Shown piece after piece: positions 1 to 4,859 of a stretch of 7,272 nt of DNA (position 1 is its first letter; each line of letters begins with the position of its first letter). The notes under the pieces were generated by a model that was not told the DNA's origin, did not search any database, and worked only from the letters and a program-made list of their open reading frames with translations. Made by a program: the position numbers and the translations under genes. This stretch comes from an uncultured Collinsella sp. (GTDB lineage Bacteria > Actinomycetota > Coriobacteriia > Coriobacteriales > Coriobacteriaceae). The stretch covers positions 1-7,272 of the forward strand of contig CAUEPS010000041.1 in assembly GCA_959019775.1 (NCBI GenBank). Direction: 5' to 3'.

Positions 1-48
1 GCCTGCGGCTACCCTCGAGAACCGAGCTCTACACCAACATTCGCGACA

Positions 49-544
49 CTACCGAGATCCCGAAAGAAATAGAAATGATTTTCCGTCTTCAGACAGCTGA
101 AAACGATGCGCACCGCCATCTGCAATAACGGAACTTCCAAGCTTATAAGTCTTTGATTTATTTGAACTCAAATCATAGGCGGTAACCGACAGGCTATCCT
201 CGTCGTACGCATATAACGTCTTTTCATCGGAAGAGAAGCAGCAGTAGCCATCCCAGCTGTTCTCGAGGGACATTTTGACACGCTTCTGCGTTCCGTCTTC
301 AACGTTTAAAACCGTTCCATAATCACCGGGGTCACCATTATTATCCTCGTTAAAGACGATGTACTTCCCCGATAAAGATCGGCACACAACACGCTCAGCG
401 CTTTCCACCGTATATGTTTCTTTGAATTCCGGAGTGGGGACGTCGGCAGCGTAGGCGCCCAGCGGCGCGACAATAAGGCTAGCAGCCAGCGCCAGGCCGG
501 CTATTAGAAGCCCCCCCCCATTTCATTTTTCTTGTTCTTGGCAT
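49..544 (-). pseudogene. Secreted beta-propeller-like protein, frame broken at a G9 tract (possibly phase-variable)
   Basis: An ATG at 544-542 follows a good ribosome site (AAAGGGG, 5 bases away) and reads MPRTRKMKWGG, then runs out of frame at nine consecutive G (519-511 on the minus strand) and stops at 481-479. Removing one G joins it without interruption to LLIAGLALAASLIVAPLGAY and then AADVPTPEF, a classic signal peptide with likely cleavage after AYA. The long downstream frame follows and ends at TAG 51-49. The repaired protein would be 164 residues. The mature part has two or three short repeats of the form S-x-D-x-K-x-L/F followed by an aromatic strand and YD-x-S (for example FSSDEKTLYAYDED and LSEDGKSFLFLSG), resembling WD40/TolB-type propeller blades. 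Only part of a propeller is present, so the C-terminus may also be lost. As written, only a poorly placed GTG at 408-406, without a ribosome site, could start the downstream frame. Function is unknown. It could be a decayed gene, a phase-OFF gene or a sequencing error in the homopolymer. Confidence 0.6.
511..519. repeat. Homopolymeric C9/G9 tract in a signal-peptide coding region
   Basis: Nine C on the plus strand (nine G in the gene's sense) lie 25 bases inside the reading frame that begins at 544. With 9 the frame stops early. With 8 (or 11) the start codon, signal peptide and body form one open frame. With 10 the frame also stops at once. Runs of this length are known hotspots for slipped-strand mispairing, and also for sequencing error. 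Confidence 0.75.
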
Positions 545-610
545 GGTTGCCCCTTTCAGTCGAGAGGTGAATATGAGCTGAGACTACGCTAAGCCCGAAA
601 AAGCAAAATC

Positions 611-622
611 TGTTGCGCAACA
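611..622. promoter_or_regulatory. 12-base perfect palindrome upstream of the secreted-protein gene (possible operator)
   Basis: TGTTGCGCAACA is a perfect palindrome 67 bases upstream of the ATG at 544, in the only non-coding stretch (545-662) that could hold this gene's promoter. A dyad of this size could bind a dimeric regulator. No convincing -35/-10 pair could be placed around it, so an operator role is only a suggestion. Apart from a T-rich run on the minus strand near 634-640, I see nothing else in 545-662. Confidence 0.25.
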
Positions 623-662
623 ATTCCGGCGAATAAAAAAGTCGGTAACACCTGATGAAAAT

Positions 663-715
663 GGGGCGGGATTAAATAATCATTGTGTACCGAATGATTA
701 TTTAATCCCCGCCCC
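663..715 (-). terminator. Strong hairpin terminator overlapping the 3' end of the zinc-ribbon gene
   Basis: Arms 663-684 and 693-715 are complementary over 22 base pairs with one bulged base, around the 8-base loop 685-692. The GC-rich base (GGGGCGGG against CCCCGCCCC) encloses an AT-rich upper stem. On the minus strand the hairpin is followed by ATTTTC and, further on, by a run of six T. On the plus strand it is followed by AGAAAAA. It therefore fits best as a terminator for the minus-strand zinc-ribbon gene, whose last codons and TAA lie inside the arm 693-715. Confidence 0.65.
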
Positions 716-1022
716 AGAAAAATCGCTGATGGTTGACAGGAGCGCCGCAGTTTTGGCAGAAGGAGGCATTTGTCTCCAGCTTTGACCCGCACTGGGCACA
801 GAAATAAGTAGGCTCAACTGGCTGAGCATCATCAATCGCGGTCGGCGTCTGCTGCGTCGGCGGGACCTGCTGCGCGGGAGGCATTTGCTGGTACGGATTG
901 GACTGCGGAGGCTGAGGCTTGTTCGACGATTCCTTGTTCAAGATAACAGCAAAGGCGACAGCCGCGACACCACCAAACACAACTAGCAAAACGAGAAGAT
1001 CGAATACACTAAGGCCTATCAT
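702..1022 (-). CDS. Small membrane-anchored zinc-ribbon protein
   Basis: The 106-residue protein begins at an ATG with AGGAG ten bases upstream. Residues about 2-28 form one hydrophobic segment (FDLLVLLVVFGGVAAVAFAV). A proline- and glutamine-rich linker follows at about 34-72, then a C-terminal zinc ribbon with the pairs CAQC and CQNC (YFCAQCGSKL and SFCQNCGAPV). The lysine just after the hydrophobic segment suggests that the linker and ribbon face the cytoplasm. Such zinc-ribbon proteins are common in Firmicutes and Actinobacteria, usually without a known role, so no function is assigned. The last residues, FFWGGD, are encoded by a repeat that recurs at 1122-1150, and the stop codon lies within the terminator stem. 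The gene is more AT-rich than the genes to its right and may belong to accessory DNA together with the secreted-protein gene below it. Confidence 0.8.
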   Translation of the reverse strand: MIGLSVFDLLVLLVVFGGVAAVAFAVILNKESSNKPQPPQSNPYQQMPPAQQVPPTQQTPTAIDDAQPVEPTYFCAQCGSKLETNASFCQNCGAPVNHQRFFWGGD

Positions 1023-1119
1023 CGCAAATCAGCTCCTCATGTAGCGAAAGATGACGGATGCCGAGATTTTATCGCCGCGCCGCAAGCCCCTCCTAGTGCG
1101 CAACACCCATCCACCCTGC

Positions 1120-1150
1120 ATGATTTTCTGGGGCGGGGATCAAAATCATT
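1120..1150 (+). repeat. Second copy of the GATTTTCTGGGGCGGGGAT repeat, forming a small hairpin
   Basis: ATGATTTT (1120-1127) and AAAATCAT (1142-1149) are perfectly complementary around the loop CTGGGGCGGGGATC. The same core occurs on the minus strand at 724-693, where the corresponding reading is GATTTTTCTGGGGCGGGGAT followed by TAAATAATCATT. The two copies face each other across the zinc-ribbon gene. Between that gene's start (1022) and the next gene (1229) I see no coding sequence. A TATAAG at 1186-1191 could be a -10 box for the downstream operon but has no clear -35 partner. Confidence 0.55.
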
Positions 1151-1228
1151 GGGGAATGGCGCGTGGCAAGCGTATGTCTTCGGGGTATAAGACGGCTAAT
1201 TGTATGCCGCCCTATGAAAGGAACCCTT

Positions 1229-1771
1229 ATGCCCAGCGTTGCCGTTCTTGCCGCCGATGGCTTTGAAACGATTGAATGCCTGACCATGGTCGATGTCATG
1301 CGTCGCGGCGGCGTGCGCGCCACGCTCGTCTCGATCATGCCCACGCGCGAGGTCGTAAGCTCGCTGCAGATTCCCGTAACCTGCGATGCACTCTTTGACG
1401 AGATTAACTTTGACGAGTATGACTGTGTCGTGCTGCCCGGCGGTCTGCCCGGCGCCACCAACCTGCGCGCCGACCAGCGCGTCTGCGACGTAGTCTGCGA
1501 GTTCGCCGCGACCAAGCATGTTGCCGCCATCTGCGCCGCCCCGTTTATCCTGGGCGAGCTTGACCTGCTCGAGGGACGCCACGCCACGTGCTTCCCCGGC
1601 TTTGAGAAGAGCTTCCCCGAGGGCGCCTATACCGGCGACAAGGTCACGCACGACGGCAACATCATCACCGCCAGCGGCATGGCCCAGTCGCTCCCCTTTG
1701 CGCTTGAGCTGCTGCGTACGCTCGCCGGCGACAAGGCTGTCGAGAAGGTTGCCGAGGGCATTCAGCTATGA
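1229..1771 (+). CDS. DJ-1/PfpI (YajL-like) family protein
   Basis: This 180-residue class I glutamine-amidotransferase-fold protein matches the DJ-1/YajL group, whose members have been described as chaperones, redox sensors and glyoxal/methylglyoxal-handling enzymes. The nucleophile-elbow cysteine is Cys102 in AAICAAP. Glu16 in DGFETIECL corresponds to the conserved acidic residue next to the cysteine (Glu18 of human DJ-1). VVLPGGLPGA at about 67-76 and ITASGMAQS are further family signatures. At the position of DJ-1 His126 the sequence reads CFPGF, as in YajL-type proteins. The ATG at 1229 was chosen because AAAGGA lies six bases upstream and the protein then starts directly with the first strand. 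An upstream ATG at 1214 would add only MKGTL. The stop overlaps the maf start (ATGA), so the two are co-translated. The physiological substrate cannot be told from sequence. Confidence 0.92.
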   Translation: MPSVAVLAADGFETIECLTMVDVMRRGGVRATLVSIMPTREVVSSLQIPVTCDALFDEINFDEYDCVVLPGGLPGATNLRADQRVCDVVCEFAATKHVAAICAAPFILGELDLLEGRHATCFPGFEKSFPEGAYTGDKVTHDGNIITASGMAQSLPFALELLRTLAGDKAVEKVAEGIQL

Positions 1772-2349
1772 TTTTGGCTTCGCAATCACCGCGCCGCATC
1801 GAGTTGATGCGCGAAGCGGGCTACGACATCCGCGTCATTCCCGCTGACATCGACGAGACTCCTTTTGATGACGAGGCCCCGCTTACGCTTGTCGAGCGCT
1901 TAGCTCGCGCTAAGGCTGCCGCCGTTGCCGCCGAGCACGCCGATCCCAGTGAGCTGACCATCGCGGCCGACACCATCGTCACCTTCGATGGCAGGCTTTT
2001 GGGCAAGCCGGCAAACGAGGACGAAGCCCGCACCATGCTCCACGAGCTCTCGGGGCGCACGCACCAGGTCGCAACCGGCGTCTGCATCGTTAGAGCCGGA
2101 GACGTCACAGCCCCGCACGCCGCCGAGAGCCTGTCGTTTGTCGATGTGACCGATGTGACGTTCTATGAGCTCACCGACGAGCAGATTGAGCGCTACGTCG
2201 CCTCGGGCGAGCCCATGGACAAGGCAGGCGCCTACGGCATTCAGGGCGTCGGCGGGCGCATGCTCGTGCATGATATTTCGGGCGACTTCTACAACGTGGT
2301 GGGCCTGCCCATCGCTCGCGTCGCGCGTGCGATTCAAAAACTATCGTAA
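1768..2349 (+). CDS. maf: Maf family nucleoside triphosphate pyrophosphatase (dTTP/UTP type)
   Basis: This cytoplasmic house-cleaning enzyme hydrolyses non-canonical or excess nucleoside triphosphates to the monophosphate and pyrophosphate. The 193-residue protein has the full family pattern: LASQSPRR at 3-10 (phosphate-binding loop), AADTIV at 66-71 with the presumed catalytic Asp68, GKP at 79-81, SGRTHQVATGV at about 95-105, and DKAGAYGIQG at 151-160. The last motif together with THQV is typical of the YhdE group, which prefers dTTP and UTP, so that subclass is inferred. The start overlaps the previous stop by four bases, indicating translational coupling with the DJ-1-like gene; a hairpin follows nine bases after the stop. 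Maf proteins have also been linked to septum inhibition when overproduced. Nothing odd is seen in the sequence. Confidence 0.95.
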   Translation: MILASQSPRRIELMREAGYDIRVIPADIDETPFDDEAPLTLVERLARAKAAAVAAEHADPSELTIAADTIVTFDGRLLGKPANEDEARTMLHELSGRTHQVATGVCIVRAGDVTAPHAAESLSFVDVTDVTFYELTDEQIERYVASGEPMDKAGAYGIQGVGGRMLVHDISGDFYNVVGLPIARVARAIQKLS

Positions 2350-2357
2350 TTGCATCT

Positions 2358-2380
2358 GGCGCTGGGTATCCCCCAGCGCC
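2358..2380 (+). terminator. Probable terminator after maf
   Basis: GGCGCTGGG (2358-2366) pairs perfectly with CCCAGCGCC (2372-2380) around the loop TATCC. It is followed by TACAATTT, a weak T-rich tail. It sits nine bases after the maf stop and would end the DJ-1/maf transcript, though read-through into the peptidase gene is possible. Confidence 0.55.
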
Positions 2381-2410
2381 TACAATTTCGGCGTACCGTA
2401 CGGATCCCGA

Positions 2411-2444
2411 CCGGGCATAAGGCCCGGCGGAAAACCGATAGGAG
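2411..2444 (+). promoter_or_regulatory. Leader hairpin and ribosome-binding site of the P1 peptidase gene
   Basis: CCGGGC (2411-2416) pairs with GCCCGG (2422-2427) around the loop ATAAG. AGGAG follows at 2440-2444, six bases before the ATG at 2451. The hairpin lies too far upstream to cover the ribosome site by itself. No clear promoter boxes are visible between 2381 and 2410. Confidence 0.4.
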
Positions 2445-2450
2445 TAAAAC

Positions 2451-3452
2451 ATGGATACACTGCTTGAGGCCATTGACGTTTGCGATGTCGATGGCTTTTG
2501 CTTTGGCAACTATACGGACGAGGAGGCCGGCACCGGTTGCACCGTAATCGTGGCACCCGAGGGCGCCACCGGCGGTGTTGACGTTCGCGGCGGTGCCCCG
2601 GCATCGCGCGAGACCGACCTGCTGCGTCCCGAGAACACCGTGGACAAGGTCCACGCCGTCTGCCTTTCGGGTGGATCGGCCTTTGGTCTGGAGGCCGCAA
2701 GCGGCGTCGCCCGCGAGCTCGAGAGCCGCGGCATCGGCCTTCCCGTCGGTCCCACGCAGGTGCCCATCGTTTGCTCTAGCTGTATCTTCGACCTCGCCTT
2801 TGGCGACCCCACCGTACGCCCCGACATTGAGGCTGGCATCTCCGCCGTGCGCGAGGCGCTCGACAACACCCCCACCACGCTCGAGCAGGGCAATGTAGGT
2901 GCCGGCACCGGTGCCACCGTGGGCAAGCTCATGGGCCCCGCCACCTGCATGAAGGCCGGCCTTGGAGCCGCCGCCGTGGCACTCGGCCCTGTTAAAGTGG
3001 GCGCCGTGGTCTCGGTCAACGCCTGTGGCAATGTCGTCGACCCCTTCACCGGTGAATGGGTCGCTGGTATGCGCGCCGCAGCCGATAGCGACCAGATTGT
3101 CGACATGGAGCTCGCCGCCTTTGCCGCCGCCGGATCTATGCAGATGCCGCTCGACCGCACCAACACCACCATCAGCTGCATCGTCACCAACGTTGAGCTC
3201 ACCAAGGCTCAGGCCACCAAGGTCTCCCAGATGGCCGCAGACGCCTATGCGCACGCCATCCGCCCCACGCACACCACCAACGACGGCGACACCATCTACA
3301 CCCTCGCCAGCGGCAAACTAGACGCTCAGACAAGCGCCGCCGTTCCCTTGGACCTGTTGGGCATGCTCGCCGTAAGGGCTTTGCAAACCGCCATCGTAAA
3401 CGGAGCCAAAACCGCCAAAACCTCCCACGGCATCCCCGGCGCCGCAAAGTAG
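2451..3452 (+). CDS. P1 family peptidase (S58, DmpA/NylC-like, self-processing N-terminal nucleophile hydrolase)
   Basis: The 333-residue protein fits the usual length of S58 peptidases. These are made as one chain that cuts itself into alpha and beta subunits; the new N-terminal Thr or Ser of the beta chain becomes the nucleophile. Characterised members include the L-aminopeptidase DmpA, beta-aminopeptidases and the nylon-oligomer hydrolase NylC. Family motifs are CLSGGSAFGLEAASGV (71-86), GNVGAGTGATVGK (147-159), the presumed cleavage point RTNTTIS with Asn238-Thr239, and DGDTIYTLASG (278-288). Family knowledge and these motifs predict cutting between Asn238 and Thr239. There is no signal peptide, so the enzyme is cytoplasmic. 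It is preceded by a strong ribosome site and appears to be transcribed separately from maf. Its 3' end is followed after 11 bases by a very large inverted repeat. The natural substrate is unknown. Confidence 0.92.
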   Translation: MDTLLEAIDVCDVDGFCFGNYTDEEAGTGCTVIVAPEGATGGVDVRGGAPASRETDLLRPENTVDKVHAVCLSGGSAFGLEAASGVARELESRGIGLPVGPTQVPIVCSSCIFDLAFGDPTVRPDIEAGISAVREALDNTPTTLEQGNVGAGTGATVGKLMGPATCMKAGLGAAAVALGPVKVGAVVSVNACGNVVDPFTGEWVAGMRAAADSDQIVDMELAAFAAAGSMQMPLDRTNTTISCIVTNVELTKAQATKVSQMAADAYAHAIRPTHTTNDGDTIYTLASGKLDAQTSAAVPLDLLGMLAVRALQTAIVNGAKTAKTSHGIPGAAK

Positions 3453-3463
3453 CCCACTCGACC

Positions 3464-3592
3464 GTCGGTCGGAGGCGGGCGGGCGTTACGTTTGCTGCTC
3501 TACAGTCCTATGCAAGACAAAGGCCACATTAAGTGGCCTTCTTTGCATGCGGAACTCGCGACAAACGTAACGCCCGCCCGCCTCCGACCGAC
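3464..3592 (+). repeat. Nested inverted-repeat element 1 (31-base perfect arms plus inner hairpins)
   Basis: Arms 3464-3494 and 3562-3592 are perfect reverse complements over 31 bases. Inside are ATGCAA/TTGCAT (3510-3515, 3543-3548), AAGGCCAC/GTGGCCTT (3520-3527, 3533-3540) around the loop ATTAA, and AGTCC (3504-3508), which can pair with GGAACT (3551-3556) with one bulged A. The element starts just after the peptidase stop. It reads in the sense GTTTGCTGCT, ACAGTCCT, CACATTAAGTG, TGCGGAACT, CAAAC, the same order found in element 2 on the minus strand. The outer arms lack a downstream T-run, so this is not an ordinary intrinsic terminator. It could be a structured 3' RNA, a palindromic dispersed repeat, or both. 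Confidence 0.7.
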
Positions 3593-3641
3593 TACCAACT
3601 AAATTCCTTTCAGCCCAGGCCCCTGTGTACCGCGCGTCGAG

Positions 3642-3846
3642 GATCTTCAAATTCAAATAATCTGACAATCGATTCTTATAGCAGAGGCCCCTTGGCCTTT
3701 AGTTTGATACAAGTTCCGCACGAGCCGGAAAGCACTTAATGTGCTTTCCGTGCGAGCAGGACTGTTCGCAGTAGCAAACTAAAGGCCAAGGGGCCCAGTC
3801 AACCTATCAGCAGCGATTACCCAGCAGCTAGTTGAATTTGAAGATC
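3642..3846. repeat. 15-base inverted repeat enclosing element 2 and copying the glycosyltransferase 3' end
   Basis: GATCTTCAAATTCAA at 3642-3656 is the exact reverse complement of TTGAATTTGAAGATC at 3832-3846. The right copy encodes the last residues (IFKFN) of the minus-strand glycosyltransferase. The left copy is non-coding. The pair flanks element 2 and adds an outer stem to it. Confidence 0.6.
3686..3795 (-). repeat. Nested inverted-repeat element 2 (21-base perfect arms plus inner hairpin)
   Basis: Arms 3686-3706 and 3775-3795 are perfect reverse complements over 21 bases. Inside, CGGAAAGCAC (3726-3735) pairs with GTGCTTTCCG (3741-3750) around TTAAT. Read on the minus strand it gives GTTTGCTACT, ACAGTCCT (3765-3758), CACATTAAGTG (3743-3733), TGCGGAACT (3720-3712) and CAAAC. 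The first matches element 1 at nine of ten bases and the rest are identical, with an interior of nearly equal size (68 against 67 bases). Stem sequences differ between the two but remain paired. The element begins 32 bases after the glycosyltransferase stop, in that gene's sense. Confidence 0.7.
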
Positions 3847-4859
3847 TTTGAGGCAAGATGGTATAGGCCGAGTGTGGTTTTGTCTCCGGCCCGTCCACGC
3901 AGGTTGGTAAAGAATCCGACCACGCCGTAGCGAGCGCGACGATACATGCGCTCGTCGTACTCCTTCAGGTCCTTCCACAGCGTCTTCAGACGCTCATCGG
4001 CACAATCTTCCTCGGAAAGCTTGGTGAGCACCGAGCAAATCGCCATCATCATGGTGAAGTAGCCCATCATGTACGAACGCAGACGCGAGGACTCAACGTC
4101 CTGGTACAGGTGGAACGATTCCATCATGATGCGCGTTACGCGGAACTGCTGACCCAGGCGCTTGACCATCGTGGCCTCATTGACGCTCTGGCCCTCGCGA
4201 CCGATAAAGTAGCGATAGAGGTCGATGTCGGCGTAGTACATGGTCTTGCAGCGCGGCAGCGGCACGTATGCGTAGATATTATCCACGTAGAACGTGTGTG
4301 CCGGCATAGGCAGATTGGACTCGCGCAGTACATCGGTGCGATAGCACAGGCTGTGCATGAGTAGGTTCTGATCGGGACGGAAGTGTCCGATCTGGTCCCA
4401 AGAGAAAATCTTTTTACGCGGCAGGGCAAACTTGTAGCCAATAGCGGTATGCGTGCCCTCGTAAACCTTCTCGTACACGTAGTTAGAGATAAACAGGTCG
4501 ACGCGCTGGTCGCGCTCCTCAAAGCCACGCAGAATCGACAGCATGGTCGAAAGCGCTGCACCGTCGAGCCAGTCGTCCGAGTCGACAACCTTGTAGTAGG
4601 TGCCCTGCGCCTCGCGCAGACCCGAAAGGACGGCAATACCGTGGCCGCCGTTCTCCTGGTGTACCGCGCGGATGATACCGGGATAACGGGCCTCCCACTC
4701 GTCGGCCTTGGCGGCCGTCTCGTCCTTGGAGCCGTCGTCCACCACGATAATCTCGATATCGGTAGCGTAATTGCTCCCCTCCAAGATGGAGGTGATGCAA
4801 TGGTCCATGTCCTTGGCGGCGTTGTATGAGGGAATACCGAATGTTATGACTTTATGCAT
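3828..4859 (-). CDS. Family 2 glycosyltransferase
   Basis: The 343-residue protein has an N-terminal GT-A domain: ITFGIPSYN at 5-13, the nucleotide-binding VVDDGSKDET at about 39-48, GGHGIAVLSGLREAQG at 71-86, and the metal-binding DSDDW at 93-97. The C-terminal half has a hydrophobic stretch (YMMGYFTMMMAICSVL, about 263-278) that may be buried or lie at the membrane. It transfers a sugar from an activated donor to a growing surface glycan. The gene overlaps glf by eight bases, so UDP-galactofuranose as donor is a reasonable inference but is not shown by the motifs. The ATG at 4859 was chosen because it starts directly at the first strand; an ATG at 4877 would add MRLSPA. Neither has a strong ribosome site, so translation is probably coupled to glf. 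The last residues, IFKFN, lie in an inverted repeat with downstream DNA. Confidence 0.9.
   Translation of the reverse strand: MHKVITFGIPSYNAAKDMDHCITSILEGSNYATDIEIIVVDDGSKDETAAKADEWEARYPGIIRAVHQENGGHGIAVLSGLREAQGTYYKVVDSDDWLDGAALSTMLSILRGFEERDQRVDLFISNYVYEKVYEGTHTAIGYKFALPRKKIFSWDQIGHFRPDQNLLMHSLCYRTDVLRESNLPMPAHTFYVDNIYAYVPLPRCKTMYYADIDLYRYFIGREGQSVNEATMVKRLGQQFRVTRIMMESFHLYQDVESSRLRSYMMGYFTMMMAICSVLTKLSEEDCADERLKTLWKDLKEYDERMYRRARYGVVGFFTNLRGRAGDKTTLGLYHLASKIFKFN

Noticed and set aside
1051..1266. 71-codon plus-strand frame containing FWGGDQNHWG
   Set aside because: It runs across the repeat hairpin and into the start of the DJ-1-like gene in another frame, and has no ribosome site or family resemblance. 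The shared FWGGD string comes from repeat DNA.
2334..3272. 312-codon open frame on the minus strand
   Set aside because: It is antisense to the P1 peptidase and rich in Gly, Ala, Asp and His, as expected of a shadow of GC-rich coding DNA.
3464..3592. Element 1 as an insertion sequence or classical MITE
   Set aside because: No transposase, no target-site duplication at the outer edges, and element 2 has different outer arms, unlike conserved terminal repeats.
3625..3636. GTGTACCGCGCG also found at 4659-4670
   Set aside because: A single 12-base match in GC-rich DNA with no structure around it; probably chance.
3533..3739. Small open frames within the convergent gap
   Set aside because: They are made from the arms of the inverted repeats and have no ribosome site or protein-like pattern.
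3464..3795. CRISPR array
   Set aside because: There are only two copies, in opposite orientation and internally palindromic, with no regular direct repeats and spacers and no cas gene.
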